In this document: positions 40,101 through 47,708 of the stretch, piece after piece | Numbering within the stretch: position 1 is the first letter of the stretch | Layout: each line of letters begins with the position of its first letter | Assembly (NCBI GenBank): GCA_004565275.1 | Contig: SDOX01000009.1 | Span: 170,007-234,006, forward strand | DNA length: 64,000 bases | Reading direction: 5' to 3' | Origin: Nannochloropsis salina CCMP1776 | Lineage: Eukaryota > Sar > Eustigmatophyceae > Eustigmatales > Monodopsidaceae | Position numbers and translations under genes: made by a program | Notes under the pieces: generated by a model | The model's database searches: none | What the model was told of the DNA's origin: nothing | What the model saw: only the letters and a program-made list of their open reading frames with translations

Positions 40101-41705
40101 GGCAGAGACACCGGCTCCCAGGGAGAAGAAGGGAGGTGGCACCAAGTCCTCCTCAGGCCCTCCACCGCCTTCCACCCCCCCCTTTTCCCTCCTTCCTTCA
40201 CTTCCTTCCATTTCCAGGCATTCCTTCAATTGTGGAGTGCTCTCTCCCGTCAGCATCGCCTCGTTGACGATACACGAACCCCGCAGCAGCAGCAAATCGC
40301 ACGGGACCAACCGCTCCGAGGGCGGAGCCTCCTCTCCCTGCCCGCGCTCCGCATTCACCGGAGGTGGAGGGTGAGCTTGGTGACCGGCGCGTCGATTCGA
40401 CCCGCCGCCCTTTCCCTTGAATTTGGCTAGAAAGGAGCCCTTGGCGCGGGACCTGAGGGCCTTCTCTTCCTCCTCCTCCGCGCCGGCGGCAGGGTGGGCG
40501 TTCATCCTCCCTAAAGAGACCAGGTCACCCGGAAGCAATGCCTCGGTCGAGATGCAGGTCCAGCGCCCTTCCCGATGAACCCAGACACGGTAGGGTGGTC
40601 GGCGCATGGACCGCAGCTCTTCCAGCGACCGTTGGCGTTGGTAGCAGACGGTGGACTCGAAGACTACCAGGAGGACGAGGGTGAAGAGGGAGTAGTACCA
40701 GTACTCGTCCAGGGACCACAGCAACACACATAGCACCTGGAACACGAAGAATGGTGCGACGGCGTGCTCCTTGAACAGCTCCAGGAAGGGCGGGAGGGGG
40801 ATGTCGAACACGTTATTCCCCCATAGTCGACCAGCCATCGCGACTTCTTGCTCCTGTATGTACCCCGTGCGTGCATGGAAGTGCTGGACCAGCCCACAGG
40901 TAGGATACGAGAGACGCTCAAAATCTGTTCTCCGTGCCGCAGGCTTCCAGTAGCAAAATACTGTTTTTTGAAAAGTAAAGCGTGCGTAAGGCAACCTATG
41001 GTCTTCCCCTACCACTGTGATGCTTCGCGCTGCCGTGTCCTTCGGTAGCAACACCGCAGCATCTCCGCCGTCCTCCTCATTTTCATGGCTGACACGCTCC
41101 AATGGAACTATCTCTTCCACGCCTGAGTTGCGGGGAGGCCGGACGCGGACATGAGTGGCCTCCTGGGCCGTCGAGACCTGGGTGTAAGAGACGGCGGCAT
41201 TGCAGGCTACGGACCAATGCGTGGACAGATGCGTCAGCAGGTGGGCGATGAGGACAAAGGGCCATGCAACAAGGATCCACAAAGGAATACTGCGCTCGGA
41301 TGTGCTGGATGTGGTGACCGATTCATTTCGGTCCTCTACTATTGTAAAAGGAGCGACTGCCACAGCGAGCAACACAACGTAGGTCACAAGGAAGGGCCCA
41401 AAATCTAGTCGACTGCTTCCAGGTCGTGCCTTGTAGAGGCCAGCCCAGGCGACGGTCTTATCCTTCATCAACCTGTGAAAGGAATGAGTCCGAAGCCAGG
41501 TGAATACGGGGGAGGGGGGCACAAAAACGGCGACCTTGGGCGTGGGAGGGGAAAGCGAGGGGGTGGGGGCGCAACGAGGGGCGGAGGGGAAAGCAGGGGG
41601 TACATTGAGTGCTCTAGACGGCAGCTCTGCGGTGGTTTTATCCACGATTTCATTAGTTTGGTTATCAGGATGTCTTTCATTAAACCAAAATTCTCTTAAG
41701 GACAT
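37188..41705 (-). CDS. P5A-type transport ATPase (ATP13A1/Spf1 family)
   Basis: Long intronless frame, 1505 aa if started at ATG 41705; ATG 41468 (MKDKTVAWAGLYKARP) is an equally good start because the stretch between is Pro-rich and preceded by an acceptor-like TTTCACAG. Landmarks from 41705: HWSVACNAAVSYT near 170-185, FFVFQVLCVLLWSLDEYWYY near 315, TGES near 487, the P5A helix-4 motif PPELPMELSLAVTNS near 663, FDKTGTLTSDDL with phosphorylated Asp near 703, and GDGTNDVGALK near 1165. The family sits in the ER and removes misinserted transmembrane helices. The protein is about 300 residues longer than human ATP13A1, mainly from Gly/Glu/Lys-rich insertions in the cytosolic loops. Confidence 0.92.
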   Translation of the reverse strand: MSLREFWFNERHPDNQTNEIVDKTTAELPSRALNVPPAFPSAPRCAPTPSLSPPTPKVAVFVPPSPVFTWLRTHSFHRLMKDKTVAWAGLYKARPGSSRLDFGPFLVTYVVLLAVAVAPFTIVEDRNESVTTSSTSERSIPLWILVAWPFVLIAHLLTHLSTHWSVACNAAVSYTQVSTAQEATHVRVRPPRNSGVEEIVPLERVSHENEEDGGDAAVLLPKDTAARSITVVGEDHRLPYARFTFQKTVFCYWKPAARRTDFERLSYPTCGLVQHFHARTGYIQEQEVAMAGRLWGNNVFDIPLPPFLELFKEHAVAPFFVFQVLCVLLWSLDEYWYYSLFTLVLLVVFESTVCYQRQRSLEELRSMRRPPYRVWVHREGRWTCISTEALLPGDLVSLGRMNAHPAAGAEEEEEKALRSRAKGSFLAKFKGKGGGSNRRAGHQAHPPPPVNAERGQGEEAPPSERLVPCDLLLLRGSCIVNEAMLTGESTPQLKECLEMEGSEGRREKGGVEGGGGPEEDLVPPPFFSLGAGVSANAHVRSHVVFGGTKVLQLGEKKQAQGEGKKSGGSKSNVGGPPDQAGALGFVLRTGFETSQGQLMRTILFATRRVTAGSSETAVFIGILLLFAVAAAGVVLRDGLKDEGRNRFKLGLHCIMIITSVVPPELPMELSLAVTNSLAALSKALVFCTEPFRIPYAGKVSTCCFDKTGTLTSDDLVLRGLVSLGGRQEASSEKNGSQGRASPGAREEEAAEERVLPPTEVAGPALWVLVACHSLMTVEGRVAGDPMECAAVEGLGWMVSGEGNIVLPNPASPVMLQRRGPEAPRQERDKAALEDMQPIRLHHRYPFSSSLRRMSVLASRPAPSPSPQHSRQLLILTKGAPEAIRPFLSAVPSNYTSSYLYHMGRGRRVLALAYRVLGPGTDYNAARQLSREEAEKDLTFAGLLIVDCPLKKETASVMEALQASRHRTVMITGDSALTAAEVARQVGMVPHGPKETLLLGSRLAGKEGGKEGGRGGNGGLGWETMADVVGRRGQTDEGGKGECRERNGEKGGSFIPFSVEGLGDLAARFSLCVGGEALAELLAIEVGPAVPSNARGIVEDEADGDEGARVGGKTASGRTGSMSRETLRWLAKLCPHVVVFARVAPEQKEMLIAALNEAGQVTLMCGDGTNDVGALKQAHVGVSIINSPELEKRAEVTSAKYQAKLAAMGTGAEGRASRAQVQAAAGVGGKGASEEEISRMAQILAELREQDKDPGIVQLGDASIASPFTAKRTSIDCVLAIIRQGRCTLVTTLQVYKILALNCLVSAYMLSSLYLFGVKQGDLQMTALGLVVAAMFFFVSRAEPLERLSAERPPSRIFCAQVCVSIVLQFLVHLGCLMDVLERAKPLLTLTSKDPSIAPDGPFRPNLVNTAIFLLSAITQVNTFTANYRGHPFMQSLSENKALGRLSAGLYALLFLLTLEIVPSFNRWLQLVQLPGPFRQHLMYLLLFDTGAVWMIEQFCLRLLPI

Positions 41706-41808
41706 GACAAAGGAACTTGTCGTGCGATGCCTTGTATTGTTGTTTGCTATGATCCTACCCTCATGCCTCAGACCTCCCCTCCATGCAACCATGATATCAA
41801 GCTCCACA
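41706..41808. promoter_or_regulatory. Very short divergent promoter region, 103 bp
   Basis: If the P5A ATPase starts at 41705 and RRP15 at 41809, only 103 bp separate the two coding regions, and a bidirectional promoter or overlapping 5' leaders would be required. If the ATPase starts at 41468 the gap is 340 bp. No TATA box is visible. Confidence 0.4.
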
Positions 41809-43177
41809 ATGGTGCTAAAACGGAAGCCTAGCCGGAAGGAAAAAAGGCTACAGAAAAAGCTGAAGCGCTTAGAGGAAGAATTATCGAGTGAAGACGAGGA
41901 TGGACAGGAAAAAGCGCAACAGAGGCAGGCTTCGAAAAAGTCGTCTTTGCAAGATACTGCGCGAGCTGCAGGCCCTACGCGTGCTCTTGATTCAACGGAG
42001 TACCACGACGACAAAAGTGACGATGAAAACGAAGATATAGACGGTGGAAGCGATGCTAGCAGCAGCAGTGGTGCGGGGCAGGAAGGAGATGAGTCGGACG
42101 CGGGCATGGAAAGCTTCGACGAGGATGTGGGTGGCCGGGAGGACGACGAGGTCATGTCGGACGGCAGCCGAGGAGAAGGCCCCACCAGGCCTCACGGGGG
42201 CCAGAAAGACGGCATGGCCGACGTGATGGCGCGTATTTTGAACCAACAGGTGAATAAAAAGGCGCCCGTGTTGGCCAAGCGTCGGACCGCGTTGATGAAG
42301 GAGACGGAGGAGGAGAAGAAGGCAAGGGCCCGTGCCAAGACGGCTGCAGAGCGGAAACGAGCAACACTCAATCATCAGCTTTACGTCCCAGACCATACGG
42401 ATGCAGAAAAAGAAAGGCAGCTCAAGCGCATCGCGACCCGCGGCGTGGTGGCCCTCTTCAACGCCGTGACCAAGGCGCGGCAGGTGCAGGAGGAGAAAGG
42501 GGGCGGGTCCGGGCCAGGTAGGTCGATGGATGTGGAGGGTGTTTTGTCATTCTTTCCTTTGATGGGCAACGGGGGGTCGAGAGTCTTCAAGAGCGCGTGT
42601 TGCCCCTGGCTTAGGTGAGGCCGAAGTGATGATTGCCAAATTCAATGCATAGTTCACCTGAATTATCCTTGATGACAAAGAAGCCATCTTATCTTTCGCC
42701 CCTATCTGATCTCCTTACCGAGCCTCTTGAACCTGTTCATGTTTGTAAACTTGTAAGCAACGCTTCAGGCTCGACGTCGTCGGCTTTTATCCCTCATACT
42801 CCCCCCCCCGTCCTCTTCCCTCCCCACCTCCTCCTTTTCCTCCCCCTTCTCTCCTCTCCTCATGACCGTCTGCACGCGCAGGCAAGGCCAAGGACATGTC
42901 CAAGAAGGAATTTCTTGAGATGCTTAAGTCTTCCAGTTCAAAGTCCAGTGGCCCCCGAGGTATGGGAGCTGACGGAGGCCCCGCGAGGGAGAAGAGTGGT
43001 GGGGGTGGAAATCCCTTCCTGGACGAATTCGCGACGGAGGGGAAAGCGGAGAGAGAGGCGAGTTGGGCGGCGATACAGGACGACTATCTGATGAAGGCAC
43101 CCAAAATAGACGACTACAGCGAGGGCGAGGAGGAAATGGAGGGGCCGGGGCTGATGGGCGGGTCGGAGGAGGAGTAG
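41809..43177 (+). CDS. RRP15: Ribosomal RNA-processing protein 15 (RRP15)
   Basis: Two exons, 41809-42517 and 42882-43177, phase 1 over a 364-bp intron with a long pyrimidine tract; 334 aa. An alternative ATG at 41791 adds six residues. A basic start (LKRKPSRKEKRLQKKLKRL) and an acidic, Ser-rich middle lead to the Rrp15 core: ADVMARILNQQ, APVLAKRRTALMKETEEEK, RKRATLNHQLYVPDH, and RQLKRIATRGVVALFNAV. Exon 2 adds SKKEFLEMLKSS and ends in an acidic tail (DDYSEGEEEMEG). Rrp15 is a nucleolar factor needed for 60S subunit maturation (25S/5.8S rRNA processing). Confidence 0.9.
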
Positions 43178-43441
43178 CCGGCTTGTGTCCGAAAGAATGT
43201 ACAGCGCGCTCGATAAGCAGCAGGAGCACATGGCAGGCAAGGCGCAGGGCCGACGCCTGAGTGTAGTTGATTTTTTTTAGTCCTATCTGTTCGCCTTCTC
43301 CTTGTTCATCCGCCCGACCCCACCATGTCAGAGGTCCCTCTTTCTTTCTCTGCTTCTTCTCGACCCATCCCACCCCCGCCCACGCACGTGCTTTGATACA
43401 GAGTCCCCTCGCTCCTCGTTCTACCATCCTGCCCACCTCCA
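43178..43441. other. Convergent gap, 264 bp
   Basis: 3' flanks of RRP15 and the DUF89 gene. C/T-rich on the plus strand. Nothing else seen. Confidence 0.4.
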
Positions 43442-44857
43442 TCATACATCCGGGTCGGTAAACTGGACAACGCCATACGTCCCCGTCACCATCCAGTCCC
43501 TTGGGTTCTCCCGCCTCGCCCTCTCTACCTCCCCCTCCGCAATCCCACACCCCAGCTCCGCCTTGAGTGTGCGTAGCGCCGTCACCGGGGAGGGGAAATA
43601 GGAGGCCACGTCGGCGAAGGGCGTGGACAATGGCCAGTCCCGGTCGCCCAGCAACCTCCGGTAGTTGGCATCCCCCTTCACGAATACCAAGCGGGACTGG
43701 CTCAGGTCCTCCGTCACCTCATCTGGCCGCTCCCAGAAGGGAAAAGGCTGGGCCCAGTAAATGTGCGCGCGCAGCTCCCACTGCCCGGTCTGCAGGTAGG
43801 AAGACCAACGGTCGCGGGCGGCGACGACTTGGTGGGAGGCGAGGTAGTGGACCGTGTCCCTGACGTCCTTGTCCATGGCGTCCGAGACAAAGGTGGGGTG
43901 GCCTTTCAGGTGGAAAACCACCTGGGAAGCCAGTTTGTGCAGGAGCAGGGCGTCGGCGAGGAGCAAATCAGTCACGAGCTCGAAACCCGCATTGTCCACG
44001 ACGATGTCGACGCGCCCGCTCGCCCCGGCCCCCCGCAAATGGGCCAAGACGGTGGAGAAGTCGTCCGCGAGCAGGTTCACCGAGCTTGCTTCCAAAACGT
44101 TGGCAAAGGTCTGAGCCTTGTTGGCCGCCGCGCCATCCGATTGCGAGGGCCAAAGGCTCAGGTCCATTTTGTTCCCCCAGAGGGAAGCGAAGACCGCGAA
44201 GTGTAGGGCGGTCTCCGGATTCCCTGCCTTGTGCACCTCCTCGGCTCGTGCTGCCAATTCTTTGGTCAACTCCAGGGAGCCTTCCAGCCCCAAGCGTTTC
44301 TGGTGATGAAATGGGTCGTAGCTGGTCCTAAAATACTCAAAAATCTGGATGATGCGCCGGTAAAAATAAAATTCAGTGACTAACCACGGGGCGTCTAGCC
44401 AGTTGCTTTGTGCGTACGGTGCCATTATTCCCTCCCATACGGCCAGGTCTGGCCCACCGTCGTCTTGAATCGGCGGAAGGACGGATGTTTGTGGAGTCTT
44501 GAGCTCTTCTTTAAGGTGATCGAGTCCTGATTTGATACTGGGTTTGGACGCAAGGATCTCTTCGTTCTCAGCATAGATCCGAACCAGGATATCATCCCGG
44601 ATCCGCCGCGACATGGTGTCGTGCGCCCAAGTTCCAGGCACATTTGATAGAATCACGGGCGGCAACGGCGCACGAGGCTTTTTAGCAGCCGATGGCGAGA
44701 GATCCGTATCGGCGGTGGTTGCAGCCATCACTACAAACCGCGTGCTCGAGCGGGCGAGTGAGGCCGACCAGGTGGAAGACGGTCCCAGAAATGCAGAGGC
44801 TACCGAGGAAGCGTGTTGTACAGCAGCTATCCAGAACACACACCTGACCCAAGACAT
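43442..44857 (-). CDS. DUF89/ARMT1-type damage-control phosphatase, plastid-targeted
   Basis: Single exon, 471 aa, ATG at 44857. A signal peptide (VRCVFWIAAVQHASSVA) leads to ASAFLGPSS, a good ASAFAP motif, then a Ser/Arg-rich transit stretch, so plastid import is likely. The enzyme part has DILVRIYAENEEI, GIMAPYAQSNWLDAPWLVTE, VDNAGFELVTDLLLADAL and FVKGDANYRRLLGDRDWP. The Asp of VDNAG and of KGDANYRR are the metal-binding residues of this family. ARMT1/DUF89 proteins hydrolyse harmful sugar phosphates and related metabolites. In human ARMT1 a carboxyl methyltransferase role was also proposed. A plastid version suggests clean-up of Calvin-cycle side products, which is inference. Confidence 0.85.
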   Translation of the reverse strand: MSWVRCVFWIAAVQHASSVASAFLGPSSTWSASLARSSTRFVVMAATTADTDLSPSAAKKPRAPLPPVILSNVPGTWAHDTMSRRIRDDILVRIYAENEEILASKPSIKSGLDHLKEELKTPQTSVLPPIQDDGGPDLAVWEGIMAPYAQSNWLDAPWLVTEFYFYRRIIQIFEYFRTSYDPFHHQKRLGLEGSLELTKELAARAEEVHKAGNPETALHFAVFASLWGNKMDLSLWPSQSDGAAANKAQTFANVLEASSVNLLADDFSTVLAHLRGAGASGRVDIVVDNAGFELVTDLLLADALLLHKLASQVVFHLKGHPTFVSDAMDKDVRDTVHYLASHQVVAARDRWSSYLQTGQWELRAHIYWAQPFPFWERPDEVTEDLSQSRLVFVKGDANYRRLLGDRDWPLSTPFADVASYFPSPVTALRTLKAELGCGIAEGEVERARRENPRDWMVTGTYGVVQFTDPDV

Positions 44858-45409
44858 CTAAACTCATTGTATAATATAAGAGACAATATGGGATAATAGA
44901 CAAGTGGTTTAGTGTCTGCGTTGTGCGGATGGACGGAAGAGGATGGATCATCCCGAAGCGGCTTGGCAGGAGGTTATTATTGTCGGCCCATTCCAGGATG
45001 CTTTCGCAGTCCCTTTTGGCTTCTTTATTTTCGCAGGACCTTCATGCTTTTAAAAAAATGGAAATTAGACTTCTTTAGCCTTACATTTTTCCTCCGCATC
45101 CTAGAACCGCCCGGGTGCTTATATGCGTGCTTCATTTTTTTGTTTCGCGCCAGTTTTATCGGACTTGCTGCGTCTTATACCGCGCTGTGTCAAAACGTAA
45201 CTCATTACAGAGGATCTCCATTATCCCGCTTACTTCTCAAACCAAGCATCAATCATCAATCTATTGATCATTTTAGATTGCCTCGGCTTAACCCGCACCT
45301 TCGTTTAGTGCTCATAAAGGCCGAACCACTCTCGTGCGTATCCACGCGCAAAGCGTCAACGCGACTTTTCGCGGCCTTTTTCCTGTAATTGTACTATTGC
45401 AGCCGACCA
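44858..45409. other. Gap, 552 bp
   Basis: 5' flank of the DUF89 gene and 3' flank of the C2/membrane gene. A plus-strand frame across 44912-45388 is rich in Phe/Leu/Cys and has no recognisable relatives, so it is not called. Confidence 0.5.
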
Positions 45410-46867
45410 TCACAGACGACCGCGACTAGCACTGCTCCCAGGGCCCCCTTCCGCAAGTCCAGCGCCTGCGGCTCCCACAACCCCCGCCCGCCGCCCCGTC
45501 ACAGCGCTGATGTGCAGGTCCTTCGCCAGCGCCGCGCCGTTCTCCCTGAACCATGCCAGGGTCGCCGTGGGAATGATGTCCGTGAACGGAAGAAGCTCTT
45601 CGACCAGGCCAACGTAGTGCGCGTACGGAGAGGTTTCGCTGTACATGGCGTGCAGCGCCACCGCGAAAAGAGGGGCCCATGCCAGGTCGGTGAATTCGCC
45701 CAGCACTGGCAGGAGGTAGGAGGAGGCACCGATCGTGTCCAGTATGAGGGAGGTTACCAACCGCTCCCACCTACCCTTGGGCGCAAAGGTCTTGGCGATG
45801 CGAAGCGGGGAGGGGCGCGGCCCTGTCTCGTAAAGAAGCTGCTGGCCCGTGGCCGTGTGCGTGAGCTTGCGGATGACCGGGTCTACCAAGGCCTCCACGC
45901 GGCCCCGGCCCGCGCGCGAAGAGAGGGCGAGGATGATGGAGGCGATGAGCATGGTGAGCCCCGCCACCAGCCCCAAGAGGAGGAGGGGGAGGAAGACGGG
46001 CAGGCCTATGGTTAGGGCCACCCCCATGAATGGGGACGCGGCCAGCAATAGGGCCCCAAATGGGACAAGAAGGGGGAGGGTCCACTTGTTCGCCACGTAG
46101 GGCTGTGCGGCATGGCCGGCCGCGGCGGCGCCGTCCAAGGTGCGGTCCACGGTGGAGTAGTACTTGCTCACCACATCCGACAGGAATCGAAACTCTTTCC
46201 GGAGGGGCCCCATCAGCTCGACCGATAGGCGGATAGCGGGCCCTGCGTGGACTTCGGCGGCGCGCTTGCCGGCTACGGGCGGCGGGGCCAGATTGAAGAA
46301 AGCCTCGAACTTCTTGCCGATCATCAGCTTCTTGACAGGCAGTTGACTCTGCCCCAGCACCATTTTGCTTTCCTTGTTGATCAATTTGAACTTAAGGTTC
46401 TCCTTGTAAAGGTCCTCCAACTTTTTCTGCGTGAAAACCACGGCTTCAGGACGGGCACCCGCCGCCATGGCCCGGCGGCTGTTCACGTTGGCACGCAGGC
46501 GTTGCTCTCCGAGCTGTAATTCCACGTATAGAGGACCTGCCGATGCTCCCGTGAGATCCTTCACTTCCAGGACTTCGACTTGCAAGGATGAAAGCTGATG
46601 ACTTCGATTCCTGCTCGTGGCAGCATGGGTGTTGGTGCTGCTGTTGGTCCCAGAGGAGGGAGGCACTGTCATTGTGTTGCTAGTGATGGGAGTGGGTGTG
46701 CTGGCGGTTGTGGTGGCCTCCATGCTATTGCTCGCGTCCTCAGTGACGGAAAGACTTCTAGCGGGCGAACCCTGAGTACTCAGGCTGCTGTTGCTGCCTT
46801 TCCGCAAGATCTTTGCTGGGGAGAGGTTGCTGAGACTGCGTTTGATGGAGGATGAGGAGGGAAACAT
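45410..46867 (-). CDS. C2-like domain plus membrane protein, unknown family
   Basis: Frame of 485 aa from ATG 46867 (MFPSSSSIKRSL); an in-frame ATG at 46981 exists, but the sequence CTGTCACAG just before 46867 looks like a splice acceptor, so the extension may be intron. A disordered Ser/Thr leader is followed by a C2-like beta region (SLQVEVLEVKDL, GPLYVELQLGEQRLRA) near residues 95-200. Two hydrophobic segments follow (LPLLVPFGALLLAASPFMGV and a Leu/Ala-rich one near residue 315). The C-terminal part, with LILDTIGASSYLLPVLGEF then TDLAWAPL, ELLPFTDIIPTATLAW, recalls a plant plastid/membrane family that I cannot name with certainty. Function is unknown; membrane contact or lipid binding is a guess from the C2 part. 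Confidence 0.7.
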   Translation of the reverse strand: MFPSSSSIKRSLSNLSPAKILRKGSNSSLSTQGSPARSLSVTEDASNSMEATTTASTPTPITSNTMTVPPSSGTNSSTNTHAATSRNRSHQLSSLQVEVLEVKDLTGASAGPLYVELQLGEQRLRANVNSRRAMAAGARPEAVVFTQKKLEDLYKENLKFKLINKESKMVLGQSQLPVKKLMIGKKFEAFFNLAPPPVAGKRAAEVHAGPAIRLSVELMGPLRKEFRFLSDVVSKYYSTVDRTLDGAAAAGHAAQPYVANKWTLPLLVPFGALLLAASPFMGVALTIGLPVFLPLLLLGLVAGLTMLIASIILALSSRAGRGRVEALVDPVIRKLTHTATGQQLLYETGPRPSPLRIAKTFAPKGRWERLVTSLILDTIGASSYLLPVLGEFTDLAWAPLFAVALHAMYSETSPYAHYVGLVEELLPFTDIIPTATLAWFRENGAALAKDLHISAVTGRRAGVVGAAGAGLAEGGPGSSASRGRL

Positions 46868-47708
46868 CCACCTGTGACAGGTGTGGAGGAGGAATGTCAA
46901 AGACCCATGGTTCCCCTCCCAAGAGTGACACGTCTTTTGATTGCATGTCGATAGCGACAGCGTTAAAGGGCTTACGGTCATGTATACAGACAAGCTCCTG
47001 ATGGTGGCGTATGTCTACCGATGCTGACCATGTTCATGCCTCGTGATGAAAAAAGGCAAACAAGACGGGGTAAATACGACAAGTATCGCTCGACAATCAT
47101 GAAGGTATCAGTGCGTGATGGCCTTACTACTATTGTCGGCGTACACACGACGCGTGGATGTTTGCGGTGCCGGGGGGCGCGATATGTACAGACACGGAAG
47201 GTCCCTTACCGCGCAGAAGCCGCCGCAGCGGCGACAAGAACAACGTGAGATAAAGCACAAAAAGCCTCAAAGAATGAACCAGACCCGGCTACCCGCACTG
47301 TGAGCGCCGGAGCCCCACAGGAAGCGACAAGCGCGACGCTCGGCAGTCTCATGGGGGCGTGGGATCCTAAACATGGTTATGCGTGCCGAGGGCGTCGAAG
47401 GGGCAGACGCTGTGACGCGGCAAATGTTGGGCCATGTCTCCTCTCGCGCGCGCCCGGAGACCCTGCTCGTCCTATGTACCTGCGTGCACCGACGTTGTGG
47501 ATAATTTCTATCTTTGGCGCTACGGGCTCCTCCCTATCTTTTTCCGTCGTCCGGGTTGACTGGGTCGTTCGTCGCGGGTTTGGCCCGTTCTATGTGGCAT
47601 TTAAGACGCCCACAACCTCCCCGAGTATCTTCACTTTGCTGCCTCCTATCCCCTCCTATTCCCATCGCAATCACAATTTTTATAGGCTTACTAGGGCACC
47701 TGATTGTC
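46868..47708. other. Divergent gap, 841 bp
   Basis: Between the C2/membrane gene (minus) and the TFIIIC gene (plus). Both promoters are expected here. The frame that leads into the TFIIIC gene stays open upstream to about 47514 but has no ATG before 47709. Confidence 0.5.

Noticed and set aside
37827-40430. An 867-codon plus-strand frame opposite the P5A ATPase.
   Set aside because: Composition is Arg/Gly/His/Pro-rich without motifs, while the minus strand has every P5A signature.
44912-45388. A 158-codon plus-strand frame rich in Phe, Leu and Cys.
   Set aside because: No motifs or leader logic; it lies in the promoter and 3' flank of two minus-strand genes.
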